Of a stretch of 64,000 nucleotides of DNA, positions 54,131 to 62,402 are shown piece after piece. Source of the stretch: an uncultured Phascolarctobacterium sp. (GTDB lineage Bacteria; Bacillota; Negativicutes; Acidaminococcales; Acidaminococcaceae). The DNA is taken from positions 1-64,000 of the forward strand of contig UQZN01000014.1 of the NCBI GenBank assembly GCA_900545535.1, written 5' to 3'. The position numbers and the translations under genes were made by a program. The number at the start of each line of letters is the position of its first letter. Position 1 is the first letter of the stretch. A model generated the notes under the pieces. The model was not told where the DNA came from. It was given only the letters and a program-made list of their open reading frames with translations, and ran no database searches.

Positions 54131-54162
54131 AAACTTCCGCAAGCCTTAGCTTGCGGAAGTTT
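54131..54162 (-). terminator. terminator after rubrerythrin
   Basis: A 14-bp perfect stem (AAACTTCCGCAAGC arms, 4-nt loop) with eight Ts on the minus strand, 14 nt after the rubrerythrin stop. Confidence 0.92.
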
Positions 54163-54176
54163 AAATCTTTTCAATA

Positions 54177-54731
54177 TTAATAATTAGTACATCTCAGCTC
54201 AAAATAGCCCTGCGGATGATCGCAGACCGGACATTTTTCAGGAGCTTTTTCAGCTACGACGATCCTGCCGCAGTTGCTGCAGATCCAAACCTGTTTCTCT
54301 TCACGTTTGAACACTCTGTCATTTTCGATATTGGCGAGCAGTGCCAGATATCTTTCCTCATGTTCTTTTTCGATCTTGGCAACTTCTTCAAAGAGAAAAG
54401 CAATTTTATCAAAACCCTCTTCTCTTGCTTCTTTGGCAAAACCTGCATACATATCGGTCCATTCATAATGCTCGCCGGCAGCAGCATCTTTCAGATTGGC
54501 CATAGTATCAGGCAGGCTGGCGTGCGGAATACCGCCGCTCATCAAAATCTTAAACCAGATTTTGGCATGCTCCTTCTCGTTGCCCGCAGTCTCTTCAAAA
54601 ATAGAAGCGATCTGGTTGTAGCCTTCTTTTTTGGCGATACCTGCATAATAAGTATATTTATTTCTCGCTTCAGACTCACCTGCGAACGCGGTATGCAAAT
54701 TAGCTTCTGTTTTACTTCCTTTAAATTCCAT
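54177..54731 (-). CDS. rbr: rubrerythrin
   Basis: A 184-residue peroxide-reducing protein of anaerobes. The ferritin-like domain carries the diiron ligands (AGESEARNKYTYYA; FEETAGNEKEHAKIW and a second EVAKIEKEHEERY). The C-terminal rubredoxin-like domain has CSNC and CPVC pairs. Start at the ATG at 54731 with AAGGAGG just upstream. It follows the perR-like gene by 56 bp and is probably derepressed by peroxide through that regulator. Confidence 0.95.
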   Translation of the reverse strand: MEFKGSKTEANLHTAFAGESEARNKYTYYAGIAKKEGYNQIASIFEETAGNEKEHAKIWFKILMSGGIPHASLPDTMANLKDAAAGEHYEWTDMYAGFAKEAREEGFDKIAFLFEEVAKIEKEHEERYLALLANIENDRVFKREEKQVWICSNCGRIVVAEKAPEKCPVCDHPQGYFELRCTNY

Positions 54732-54787
54732 TGGAAACTCCTCCTTTAAAACAATTTTTATTATACAGCCCGTCCGGGCGTATGTGC

Positions 54788-55192
54788 TCAGTTCTTTTCC
54801 TTGGCTTCCAGCTTCTGGCATTCAGGGCATACACCATTAAAAACAACATCATGGTCTTCCATTCTGAACCCGGTCACTGCTCCTACTTTTTCGTCCAGAC
54901 CTTCAATATAATCCATATTCTCAACATTCATAAACATACCGCAATGAGTACACTTAATATGATAATGCCTGCTCAGGATATGGTCAAAACGGTCAGCACC
55001 GCTGGGTACGGAAACCTTGCCCAAAAGGCCGCTTTCAACCAGTGAATTAAGATTTCTATACACAGTACCCTTGCTTATATCAGGATATTCCATTGTAATA
55101 CGGTCATATACTTCTTCGGCAGTGGGGTGATCTGCTAAAAATCTTACAGCAGCTATAACAAGCTGTCTTTGGATAGTATTTCTCTTCGTCAT
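54788..55192 (-). CDS. PerR-like Fur-family peroxide regulator
   Basis: A 134-residue Fur-family regulator: winged helix (about 8-75) and metal-binding C-terminus with HYHIKCTHC and CPEC pairs, two CxxC sites for structural zinc. The HEDHDVVFNG-type ligands are present as MEDHDVVFNG. The gene context (rubrerythrin downstream) favours PerR over Fur or Zur. The residue pattern would allow metal-catalysed oxidation sensing, but this is inferred. An operator-like palindrome overlaps its promoter. Confidence 0.85.
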   Translation of the reverse strand: MTKRNTIQRQLVIAAVRFLADHPTAEEVYDRITMEYPDISKGTVYRNLNSLVESGLLGKVSVPSGADRFDHILSRHYHIKCTHCGMFMNVENMDYIEGLDEKVGAVTGFRMEDHDVVFNGVCPECQKLEAKEKN

Positions 55193-55213
55193 ATATACCT
55201 CTCCTATCGAAAC

Positions 55214-55232
55214 TTATTCTTAATTAGAATTA
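55214..55232 (-). promoter_or_regulatory. candidate PerR/Fur operator
   Basis: A near-palindrome TTATTCTTAATTAGAATTA with the TTATAAT-like half-site pattern of Fur-family boxes. It overlaps the -10 hexamer of the promoter at 55229-55256, a position where bound repressor would block polymerase. Confidence 0.6.
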
Positions 55233-55256
55233 TACACCTAAGTAAATTGTTGTCAA
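55229..55256 (-). promoter_or_regulatory. promoter of perR-like gene and rubrerythrin
   Basis: Minus strand TTGACA (55251-55256), 16-bp spacer, TATAAT (55229-55234); both hexamers match the consensus. Confidence 0.8.
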
Positions 55257-55406
55257 GTGTTTTCACTATTTTTTCACCCGTTGAAACAGTATTTTCAGCA
55301 GCCGGTACGGTGGCTTTTTTTGCAAATTGCGAAATCAATATCGATAAGTTTTTTTCATAAAATAGTACTTAAACAAATCAGATAATTTATAAAGAAATCT
55401 GCTTCA

Positions 55407-55436
55407 TTGACAACAAAGAAGCAGGCGACGTATAAT
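55407..55436 (+). promoter_or_regulatory. feoAB promoter
   Basis: TTGACA (55407-55412), 18-bp spacer, TATAAT (55431-55436). The AT-rich upstream stretch has no clear Fur box, although weak matches such as GATAATTTATAAA lie at 55381-55393. The 55257-55406 interval holds no gene. Confidence 0.7.
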
Positions 55437-55501
55437 TTATGCAGCGGCTAACCGCACCAACACAAGTATTTCAAACAAATAACACATATATCGAGGTCCA
55501 T

Positions 55502-55747
55502 ATGCATACAATAACATTAGATAAACTTGCCATTGGTCAAAAAGCGATCATCACTACAGTCGGTGGCGAAGGTATACTGCGCCGCCGTTTTTTAGACATG
55601 GGGCTAACCCCCAAAACCAAAGTCATGGTCCGTAAAAAAGCACCCTTAGGTGACCCGATCGAAATTTTTCTGCGCGGCTACGAGCTTACCCTAAGGCTTG
55701 ATGACGCCAATAAGATCATCGTTGCACCGGAACCGGAGGCACTATGA
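55502..55747 (+). CDS. feoA: FeoA ferrous iron transport accessory protein
   Basis: An 81-residue SH3-like FeoA protein (LGDPIEIFLRGYELTLRLDDA; GEGILRRRFLDMGLTPKTKV). It works with FeoB in ferrous iron uptake. The reading starts at the ATG at 55502 (GAGG 5 nt upstream); the upstream in-frame stretch lacks a site. It overlaps feoB by ATGA. Confidence 0.94.
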   Translation: MHTITLDKLAIGQKAIITTVGGEGILRRRFLDMGLTPKTKVMVRKKAPLGDPIEIFLRGYELTLRLDDANKIIVAPEPEAL

Positions 55748-57759
55748 GCCTGACCTTCGCCCTTGTCGGCAATCAAAACTGCGGAAAAAGCACACTCTTT
55801 AATTATCTGACAGGCAGCAATCAGCATGTCGGCAACTTCCCCGGCGTCACAGTACAGAAAAAAGAAGGCCGGCTGCTGACAAACAAAGACGTCACCGTTA
55901 TCGATCTGCCCGGCATCTACTCGCTGTCGCCTTATACATCGGAAGAAATCGTGACCCGCGACCTGCTTTTGCGCAATAAACCTGATATCATCATCAATGT
56001 CATTGACGCCACCAACATCGAACGCAGTCTCTATCTGTCACTGCAGCTCATCGAGCTCAACACCCCGATGATCATGGCCCTGAACATGATGGACGAGCTT
56101 ACCGCCAGCGGCGGTTCTATCGACATCCAGAAAATAGAAGAACGCCTTACCGTACCCGTCGTTCCTATTACGGCCAATTCAGGCGCCGGCGTAGACGAAC
56201 TGCTTTCCCGCGCCCTGAAAACAGCACAGGATAAGAAAATGCCTGAACGCCTTGACTTCTGCTCCGGCGTCACCCATATGGCGATCCATTCCATCGCCCA
56301 CCTGATCGAAGGCAAAGTGCGCAGCAAAGGGCTGCCGCTGCGCTTCTCGGCCACCAAACTCATCGAAGGCGATGAACCGCTGGCTCAAGAGCTTGAACTG
56401 ACGGCAAACGAACTGGATATTATCGACCACATTACCAACGATCTGGAAATAGCTCTGGATACAGATAAAGAAGCGGCGCTGGCTGATATGCGCTACACAT
56501 ATATTGAAGAATTATGTTCTTATGCCGTCCATAAGCCGCAGGCCACTATCGCCCAACTGAGGTCAGTCAAAATCGACCATTACCTGACCCATAAATATTT
56601 TGCGCTCCCCATTTTCCTGCTGACTATCTTTACAGTCTTCTGGCTCACCTTTGACGTTATCGGCGCCGCCCTTAGCGACTGGCTCGAAGTCGGCATCAGC
56701 GCCGTCACAGAAGCAGCTGATCTGGGGCTTACCGCCATGGGGATCAGCGCGCCGATCCATTCGCTTATCATCGACGGTATATTTACCGGCGTAGGCAGCG
56801 TCCTTTCCTTCTTGCCCACGATCGTTACCCTGTTTTTCTTCCTCTCCATGCTGGAAGACAGCGGTTATATGGCGCGTATCGCCTTTGTTATGGACAAGCT
56901 GCTGCGTAAGATAGGCCTTTCAGGTTCTTCATTCGTCCCCATGCTGATCGGCTTTGGCTGCAGTGTCCCGGCTATTATGGCCACCCGCACTCTCGCCAGC
57001 GAACGTGACCGCAAAATGACTATGATCCTGACGCCCTTCATGTCCTGCAGCGCCAAGCTGCCTATCTATGGTGTCTTTATCTCGGCCTTCTTTGCCGACA
57101 ATAAAGCCGCCGTCATGATGTTCCTGTATCTGCTGGGGATTTTTGTAGCGATCGCTTCCGGACTGCTTTTAAAAACCTTCGTTTATAACGGCCAGCCCGT
57201 ACCCTTTGTTATGGAACTGCCAGCTTACCGTCTGCCCACGGCCCGTAACATCATTCTGCACATGTGGAGCAAAGCCAAGGACTTCCTGTATAAAGCCTTT
57301 ACTGTCATCTTCATTGCCAGTATCGTCATCTGGCTGCTGCAAAGTTTTGACAGCCGCTTCTATATGGTCGATAATCCAGAAAACAGCATGCTGGCCGGTA
57401 TCGGCAGCTTTATCGCCCCCTTCTTCGCACCGCTCGGTTTCGGCGACTGGCGGGCAGCAACAGCGCTTGTCACCGGCCTCACTGCCAAAGAAGTAGTCAT
57501 CAGTACACTGTCTGTCCTGCTGGGCGGCGACGGCGATATACCAGGTACAGCGCTGCAAAGCATCTTTACCCCGCTGACCGCGCTCAGCTTCCTCACCTTT
57601 TCCCTGCTCTATCCTCCCTGTGTCGCGGCACTGGCTGCCATCAGGCGCGAAATGAACTCTACTGTACAAACTCTTTATATCATGTTCTATCAGATCATAA
57701 CCTCCTGGATCGTCGCCTTCATCGTTTATCACATCGGTAAACTATTGGGCTTTGAGTAA
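55744..57759 (+). CDS. feoB: ferrous iron transporter FeoB
   Basis: A 671-residue ferrous iron permease with an N-terminal GTPase (P-loop GNQNCGKS at 9-16, DLPGIYSL, NMMDE), a helical regulatory region and two Gate membrane domains. The gate cysteine-proline motifs GFGCSVPAIMATRTL and LYPPCVAALAAI are intact. It is the main pump for ferrous iron in anaerobes. It forms an operon with feoA and ends in a long terminator. Confidence 0.97.
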   Translation: MSLTFALVGNQNCGKSTLFNYLTGSNQHVGNFPGVTVQKKEGRLLTNKDVTVIDLPGIYSLSPYTSEEIVTRDLLLRNKPDIIINVIDATNIERSLYLSLQLIELNTPMIMALNMMDELTASGGSIDIQKIEERLTVPVVPITANSGAGVDELLSRALKTAQDKKMPERLDFCSGVTHMAIHSIAHLIEGKVRSKGLPLRFSATKLIEGDEPLAQELELTANELDIIDHITNDLEIALDTDKEAALADMRYTYIEELCSYAVHKPQATIAQLRSVKIDHYLTHKYFALPIFLLTIFTVFWLTFDVIGAALSDWLEVGISAVTEAADLGLTAMGISAPIHSLIIDGIFTGVGSVLSFLPTIVTLFFFLSMLEDSGYMARIAFVMDKLLRKIGLSGSSFVPMLIGFGCSVPAIMATRTLASERDRKMTMILTPFMSCSAKLPIYGVFISAFFADNKAAVMMFLYLLGIFVAIASGLLLKTFVYNGQPVPFVMELPAYRLPTARNIILHMWSKAKDFLYKAFTVIFIASIVIWLLQSFDSRFYMVDNPENSMLAGIGSFIAPFFAPLGFGDWRAATALVTGLTAKEVVISTLSVLLGGDGDIPGTALQSIFTPLTALSFLTFSLLYPPCVAALAAIRREMNSTVQTLYIMFYQIITSWIVAFIVYHIGKLLGFE

Positions 57760-57801
57760 ACAAAAACAGTCAGTTCCTTTAGGAGCTGACTGTTTTTGTT
57801 T
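57758..57801. terminator. bidirectional terminator after feoB
   Basis: A 20-bp stem with one G-T pair and a 4-nt loop (AAACAAAAACAGTCAGTTCC arms). It overlaps the feoB stop by one base and also faces the convergent minus-strand gene. Confidence 0.92.
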
Positions 57802-57804
57802 AAC

Positions 57805-58059
57805 CTACAACTGATCCTTACTATGCTTAAAACAACTGTAACTGCAATAATATTTACGTCTGCGGCCTACATAACCGACATATACATGAAAACTCTTATT
57901 ACAGGCAAATTCTTTCCCACATACAGGACAAAACCGCCTGATATAACTTTTGTCTGCTCGTTTTTCTGTCTGTTCTCTTTCTGCTGCATCAAGCAACTCA
58001 AACCTTTCTTTAAAATCTTTAAACTTTCCCTGTTTCCTCTTCCGGTTTAAATTCCACAA
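57805..58059 (-). CDS. zinc-finger-like tail of a broken HTH regulator
   Basis: An 84-residue open frame from a TTG at 58059, with no good ribosome binding site. It has a charged helical N-terminal half and a cysteine-rich end with CPVC and, 20 or so residues on, CSYSC, plausibly a zinc site. Its frame is the same as that of the ATG at 58224, separated by two frameshifts. The most natural reading is that this is the C-terminal half of one XRE-plus-zinc protein of about 139 residues. As annotated it may not be translated alone. Confidence 0.45.
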   Translation of the reverse strand: MWNLNRKRKQGKFKDFKERFELLDAAEREQTEKRADKSYIRRFCPVCGKEFACNKSFHVYVGYVGRRRKYYCSYSCFKHSKDQL

Positions 58060-58224
58060 TCAGCTCATCCAACGAACATTTAACTACACTGTTTAACGCA
58101 GCCAGAAATTTCGAGCTTGGTAATAATCTGCCATTTTCTATATTGCACAAATGTACCTGTAAAATTCCTAATTGTTCTGCCCGCAGCCTGCACTTCCCCT
58201 ATTCAACGCTGCTCTGAGTGTCAT
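58019..58224 (-). pseudogene. frameshifted XRE-family HTH regulator
   Basis: From the ATG at 58224 the frame reads MTLRAALNRG and then stops at a TAG. Shifting by one base after a run of four Gs restores a clear helix-turn-helix: KCRLRAEQLGI, LCNIENGRLLPSSKFLAAL, KCSLDELIVEF, ending at a TAA at 58019. A second, opposite shift at a GGG near 58025-58035 would continue into the zinc-finger-like frame downstream. The ATG overlaps the stop of the actin-like gene by 4 nt. This is decay, a sequencing error or programmed frameshifting; I cannot tell which. Confidence 0.6.
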
Positions 58225-61013
58225 TTGTCCGACTTAGACTCAAAATAGATCCAATTTTTCCATGACTTATCAGCATCTTTGGCTAAAATCTTCATTACTT
58301 CCAGTAGTGCTGCGATAAAAGGAGGCGTTCCACCCTTATCAGTTGCTGTCACAGCTTCTTCTATCATTACAATATTGCCCGGATCCCGCAAATGCAGCTT
58401 TTCCTGTAAAAACTTCAACGCCAATTCATTATATTGTTCCATAAACTGCCTGAAATTATCCTGATCCTCGCCCTGCTCATCAACAAGCAAATCGTCCCGC
58501 CACAACGGCTGCAGCAGTTCGACAGTTTCATCTACAGCAAACTTCAATCCCAGTTCGGCTGACAAATCACAAAATAATCCCGACGCAATCTCTTCTTTCG
58601 GCGCTGACGATTTAATAATCCTAATCGTTTGCAGTTCCATGCCCTCCAGTAATTCTTTAAAACATTCTTCACCAACGCCTGTTTTTACCCCGTCTCTGAA
58701 AATCTGCGCCAATAATTTATAAAGTTCCGCATCATCATTAAAGTTACCGGCAGCAGCAAAATCAAGCAGTCTTGAACCATTACCACCCACGTAAACCGAA
58801 TGGAATTTATGCAGTTTTTGATAATGCCCCGCCTTACACAATCTGCCGAAAATCAACCCGCAGTAAAAAAATAACCCGCTCAAACCAAAAGTCACAGTCG
58901 AACGAAAATGCTTTACCTGCAAACTTTTGACAGCCTGCATCGACAAATTTCTCAGCAATTCTTCCGCACCATATTTCAGTAAGGCATCCAACCGGATCGT
59001 AAAAGCATTAACAAGCTGCTTTGTATTATTAGACGAAACCAGGCAAGCCAGTTTATGCAATTCTTCTACCTGCTTCTGCAACGGTTCTGAAACACACAAT
59101 TCTTTCAATAACAGACAATTATGACCATAAATCAGATAATCACGTATAATATGATGCCCGGCAAATTTCAAAGAATCCTGCCAGGTTATATCAGGTTCGC
59201 TGCCATACCAGAACACAATATCCGTGCTGCCGCCGCCAATATCCATACAAATACTGCCCTTACCCAAAGCGCCCGTCTCTTCCTTATCACAGTAAGCTGC
59301 CAAAGCTATGCTTTCAGCAACAACATGTTCCCGATCAAGGCTGCATCTGATAGTCCGATCTTCTCCAGGGCCGGTCAGTGTGTTCAGCAGACCGATGACA
59401 TTTTTCCAGATCTCACCATAACGTACCCATTCTGCTTTCGTAAAAGCCTTGGGATATGAATAACGCCATGACAATTCCGTGATCCCAGAAGCTGCCGCCT
59501 CAGCCAGACACTGCGCACACAGCTGATTTAAAAACCCCTGCCTGTAGGCCGTATTTTCATGCTGCCATTTTAATTCTGACAGTACATTCTGCAGACTGCC
59601 CAAATCATCTAAGCCATGTACATAAAAAATATTACCGTCTTTAAACAGATCATTTTTATTCTGGCACAAATCCTCATTGTAAATATGAAAAGAACTCAAT
59701 ATCCACGCTTCCAGTCCGCTGCCTGATGCCGGAGAAATAAAGTTCTGCCGCAGTTTTTCCTGCGCCTTATCCCCCTGCCATAACAATTTGACCCGGCTGC
59801 CTGGTTGACACGTCTTAACACTTTCCGTATCCGAAGCAAAACATACCGTAGTATTGACTGTACCAAAATCAACGCTGAAAGTACCATTTTTATAATAGCC
59901 TACATTGACCAGCCTGGGTTTTTCAGTCAATAAAAAACCACAGTGCATAGGTTCGTCCATATCTATCATACAGCTAATTATTTCAGGATACTGCGTTCCA
60001 CTTGACACTTCACAATGTTCCTGACCAATATATATTTCCCGCAGAAAATCTGTTTCCCCCGGCCAGTATGGCCGTAAATAAAACTGATGGAACTGCAATT
60101 TTTCAGCACTTTCATAATAAAAATAATAACGGTTCCACTGACGTAATCCCTGTAGTACAAAATCAGGCCAGACAGCAGCCACGGGTGCCTGCGTCATCAC
60201 TTTTATCCTACCGGTCGTAAAAAGTTTGCTTACCAACTGCGGCTTGAACCTGCCATCTGCATACGGAATACTGACCACGACCTTCAAGCCATCGTAACCA
60301 GGTTCTTTAACATTTGTAAAAAAAATATATTTTTTTAATTCGTCTACCGGAAGATATTTACTGATTTCAGGCTTTAAAGGATACAGTGCCCTATATTGGC
60401 TACCATTCCATTCAACAGTATATAAATCCTCCCATTTAAAATCACCCTTAGCCGCAACCCCAGGCGGTACCAGCAGCAGATAATCAGAAAAAAACTCCTG
60501 TTCCCCTTCCCTAAGCACATCCAGTTTATCGGCAGCAAAGCGTCCATAAACTTTAGCCAACAGCACCCCGAACTCAGGCACAAAACCACGCAGAGGCGGC
60601 AAGGCAAAAAATACAGCATCCAAATAATAAAAACACAGTCCCCAAAACGCTGTAAAAATAATGGCAACAATACCACCTTCTAAAAAAGACGGTAAAAAAA
60701 CAGCTGCCAAAACTATATTGACTATTGTTACTGCCACCGCTCCACAAATAAAAATAACCAGATACCGCCGGGCTTTGAGATTACTATAGCTCAGTCCATA
60801 TTTTAACCATGCTGCCGCAAAAACCGCGCCGCTGGCAATACTGACTGCCGTCAGTAAATAGTAATTATACAGCCACTGCCTGACTGTCACCCCAAAATTA
60901 GGCACTACTATTTCCTGCAGCACCAGCTTTCCCAAAATAACTGCTATAGAAGCCAGTACCATAGCCAATACAACACGGTATTTGAGACTTTTACCATAAT
61001 ATTCCCAGAACAT
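58221..61013 (-). CDS. membrane-anchored actin/Hsp70-like ATPase
   Basis: A 930-residue protein. Four N-terminal membrane helices (about 14-32, 51-70, 84-108, 113-137) are followed by an uncharacterised region (about 140-375), then an actin-superfamily ATPase. Phosphate 1 is DFGTVNTTV (382-390), a connect-type motif is REHVVAESIALAAY (561-574), phosphate 2 is DIGGGSTDIV (591-600), and the adenosine motif is VYVGGNGSRLL (740-750). The C-terminal 180 residues are helical. I know no characterised protein with this architecture. It is downstream of a VWA lipoprotein and an FtsZ-like GTPase in one operon. The ATG at 61013 is preferred over a GTG at 61022. Confidence 0.8.
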   Translation of the reverse strand: MFWEYYGKSLKYRVVLAMVLASIAVILGKLVLQEIVVPNFGVTVRQWLYNYYLLTAVSIASGAVFAAAWLKYGLSYSNLKARRYLVIFICGAVAVTIVNIVLAAVFLPSFLEGGIVAIIFTAFWGLCFYYLDAVFFALPPLRGFVPEFGVLLAKVYGRFAADKLDVLREGEQEFFSDYLLLVPPGVAAKGDFKWEDLYTVEWNGSQYRALYPLKPEISKYLPVDELKKYIFFTNVKEPGYDGLKVVVSIPYADGRFKPQLVSKLFTTGRIKVMTQAPVAAVWPDFVLQGLRQWNRYYFYYESAEKLQFHQFYLRPYWPGETDFLREIYIGQEHCEVSSGTQYPEIISCMIDMDEPMHCGFLLTEKPRLVNVGYYKNGTFSVDFGTVNTTVCFASDTESVKTCQPGSRVKLLWQGDKAQEKLRQNFISPASGSGLEAWILSSFHIYNEDLCQNKNDLFKDGNIFYVHGLDDLGSLQNVLSELKWQHENTAYRQGFLNQLCAQCLAEAAASGITELSWRYSYPKAFTKAEWVRYGEIWKNVIGLLNTLTGPGEDRTIRCSLDREHVVAESIALAAYCDKEETGALGKGSICMDIGGGSTDIVFWYGSEPDITWQDSLKFAGHHIIRDYLIYGHNCLLLKELCVSEPLQKQVEELHKLACLVSSNNTKQLVNAFTIRLDALLKYGAEELLRNLSMQAVKSLQVKHFRSTVTFGLSGLFFYCGLIFGRLCKAGHYQKLHKFHSVYVGGNGSRLLDFAAAGNFNDDAELYKLLAQIFRDGVKTGVGEECFKELLEGMELQTIRIIKSSAPKEEIASGLFCDLSAELGLKFAVDETVELLQPLWRDDLLVDEQGEDQDNFRQFMEQYNELALKFLQEKLHLRDPGNIVMIEEAVTATDKGGTPPFIAALLEVMKILAKDADKSWKNWIYFESKSDK

Positions 61014-61037
61014 TACTGCCACCAGCCTTCTCTTACT

Positions 61038-62315
61038 TCAATATCTGCAATAAACATACACTTCCTGATAATGAGGGTGCAAATTGACATAAGCAACATC
61101 CGACAAGTTGCGGATAAATTTCTTAATATCCAGCATTGTATCTATGGCAAAACTCCCCTTACTGCCTACCTCAAAACTGTCTTCCATTTTCCAGTCATCA
61201 AGTTTTGAAAGCTGCAGCTTTTTATAAATATCACTATCCGGCTGCAAAAGCAAACCCACACGGTAGACGCCTCCACTTTGCAAAACGCCTGGCTGCAGAT
61301 CAAGCCTCAAAGAAACGCCTTCCGACCTGACCTCAGCTTCACTGCTGGCTACCAGTTCAGAAAAAGTCCTTCTGAATTTATGGTCTTCATTATTCCATAA
61401 TTCATAGTGACACTTTACCTCAAGCTCCTGTCCCAAAAGCTGGCTCTGCGGCAGCCGATAAAGCAAATACACAGACCCCTGCCTTTCCTGTAGTTCGTAC
61501 TGAGGCACTTCTGCCCCCATTGCAAGAATATCATCCACCGCAGCATAAGTTTTTATTCCCGCCAGCTGTTTATAATCTACAGCCGCCGTTTCCAGTTTCC
61601 CTGCACCCAAATCATCAATCCAGCAAATGAGCTTGTAGTCTATGGCATTAGCCAGCCCCTGCTTATAATAACTGCAAAATTTTTCCACAGAACGCTGTTC
61701 GCCCAATACCAACAGATAAAAAGGCCTGAAGTTTTTCTGCTCCTCGCCGCTGGAATAATAAAACTGCTCCTTATTCAAACCAACGTCATAAACATAGCCC
61801 TTAAAGCGACTTTTAACTCCTATCAGAGCTGCGCCCCTGCCGTTACACAGGTAATCTGCTTTGATCGCTGTTACCAGCTTCTGAAAATCCTGATCTGTCT
61901 GTAAAAAGTCACTGACGATAATATTTAAATTTCTGTTATTCGTCGCATGGACTATTTCATCCAGCTGAGTCAGTAAATCACTATAAAATCCGCTCCTGGC
62001 AAACATCAAGCGGTCCCTTGCATCTATTTTCTGAATCCTGTCACCAAAGCGGTAATAGGTAATATTTTCATTTTTCCACCCTAAAGTCAGAGTCTGTTCA
62101 ATATTATTTATCGCATCAACATATTCTGTTGCCACAGGAAAATTAACAAATCCCTGCATCGACATACTTCCATCAAAAAAAACCGCGCACTCGATATTAT
62201 TATTATCACTCACTGTTCGTTCAGGAGGGGGCGCAACCTGAACGCTGCTGCCGCAGCCAAGTAAAGCCATCAGTACGACCAGCATTGCTGCCGCAGTTAT
62301 CATGCGTTTCATCAT
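61038..62315 (-). CDS. VWA-like lipoprotein
   Basis: A 425-residue lipoprotein with signal peptide and lipobox (LLGC, C21). A von Willebrand A-like domain begins FFDGSMSM, where D48, S50 and S52 match the DxSxS metal site. A later aspartate is in NIIVSDFLQTD. The C-terminal half (about 260-425) is beta-rich and unrecognised. It would face the outer side of the cytoplasmic membrane (or periplasm). The gap to the actin-like gene is only 24 bp, and the FtsZ-like gene lies 87 bp upstream. I chose the ATG at 62315; a TTG at 62357 gives a longer, less typical leader. Confidence 0.75.
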   Translation of the reverse strand: MMKRMITAAAMLVVLMALLGCGSSVQVAPPPERTVSDNNNIECAVFFDGSMSMQGFVNFPVATEYVDAINNIEQTLTLGWKNENITYYRFGDRIQKIDARDRLMFARSGFYSDLLTQLDEIVHATNNRNLNIIVSDFLQTDQDFQKLVTAIKADYLCNGRGAALIGVKSRFKGYVYDVGLNKEQFYYSSGEEQKNFRPFYLLVLGEQRSVEKFCSYYKQGLANAIDYKLICWIDDLGAGKLETAAVDYKQLAGIKTYAAVDDILAMGAEVPQYELQERQGSVYLLYRLPQSQLLGQELEVKCHYELWNNEDHKFRRTFSELVASSEAEVRSEGVSLRLDLQPGVLQSGGVYRVGLLLQPDSDIYKKLQLSKLDDWKMEDSFEVGSKGSFAIDTMLDIKKFIRNLSDVAYVNLHPHYQEVYVYCRY

Positions 62316-62402
62316 TTCAATACCCCATTCTGTCAATAACAATAACAAATAGCCCAACAGGATTATCCGGTCGAGCTATTTACTGCTATTGTCTTACTCT
62401 TA

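Noticed and set aside
54788..55192. Fur or Zur identity for the regulator
   Set aside because: Rubrerythrin is the downstream partner and two CxxC zinc sites are present, so PerR-like is a better fit; the call remains tentative.
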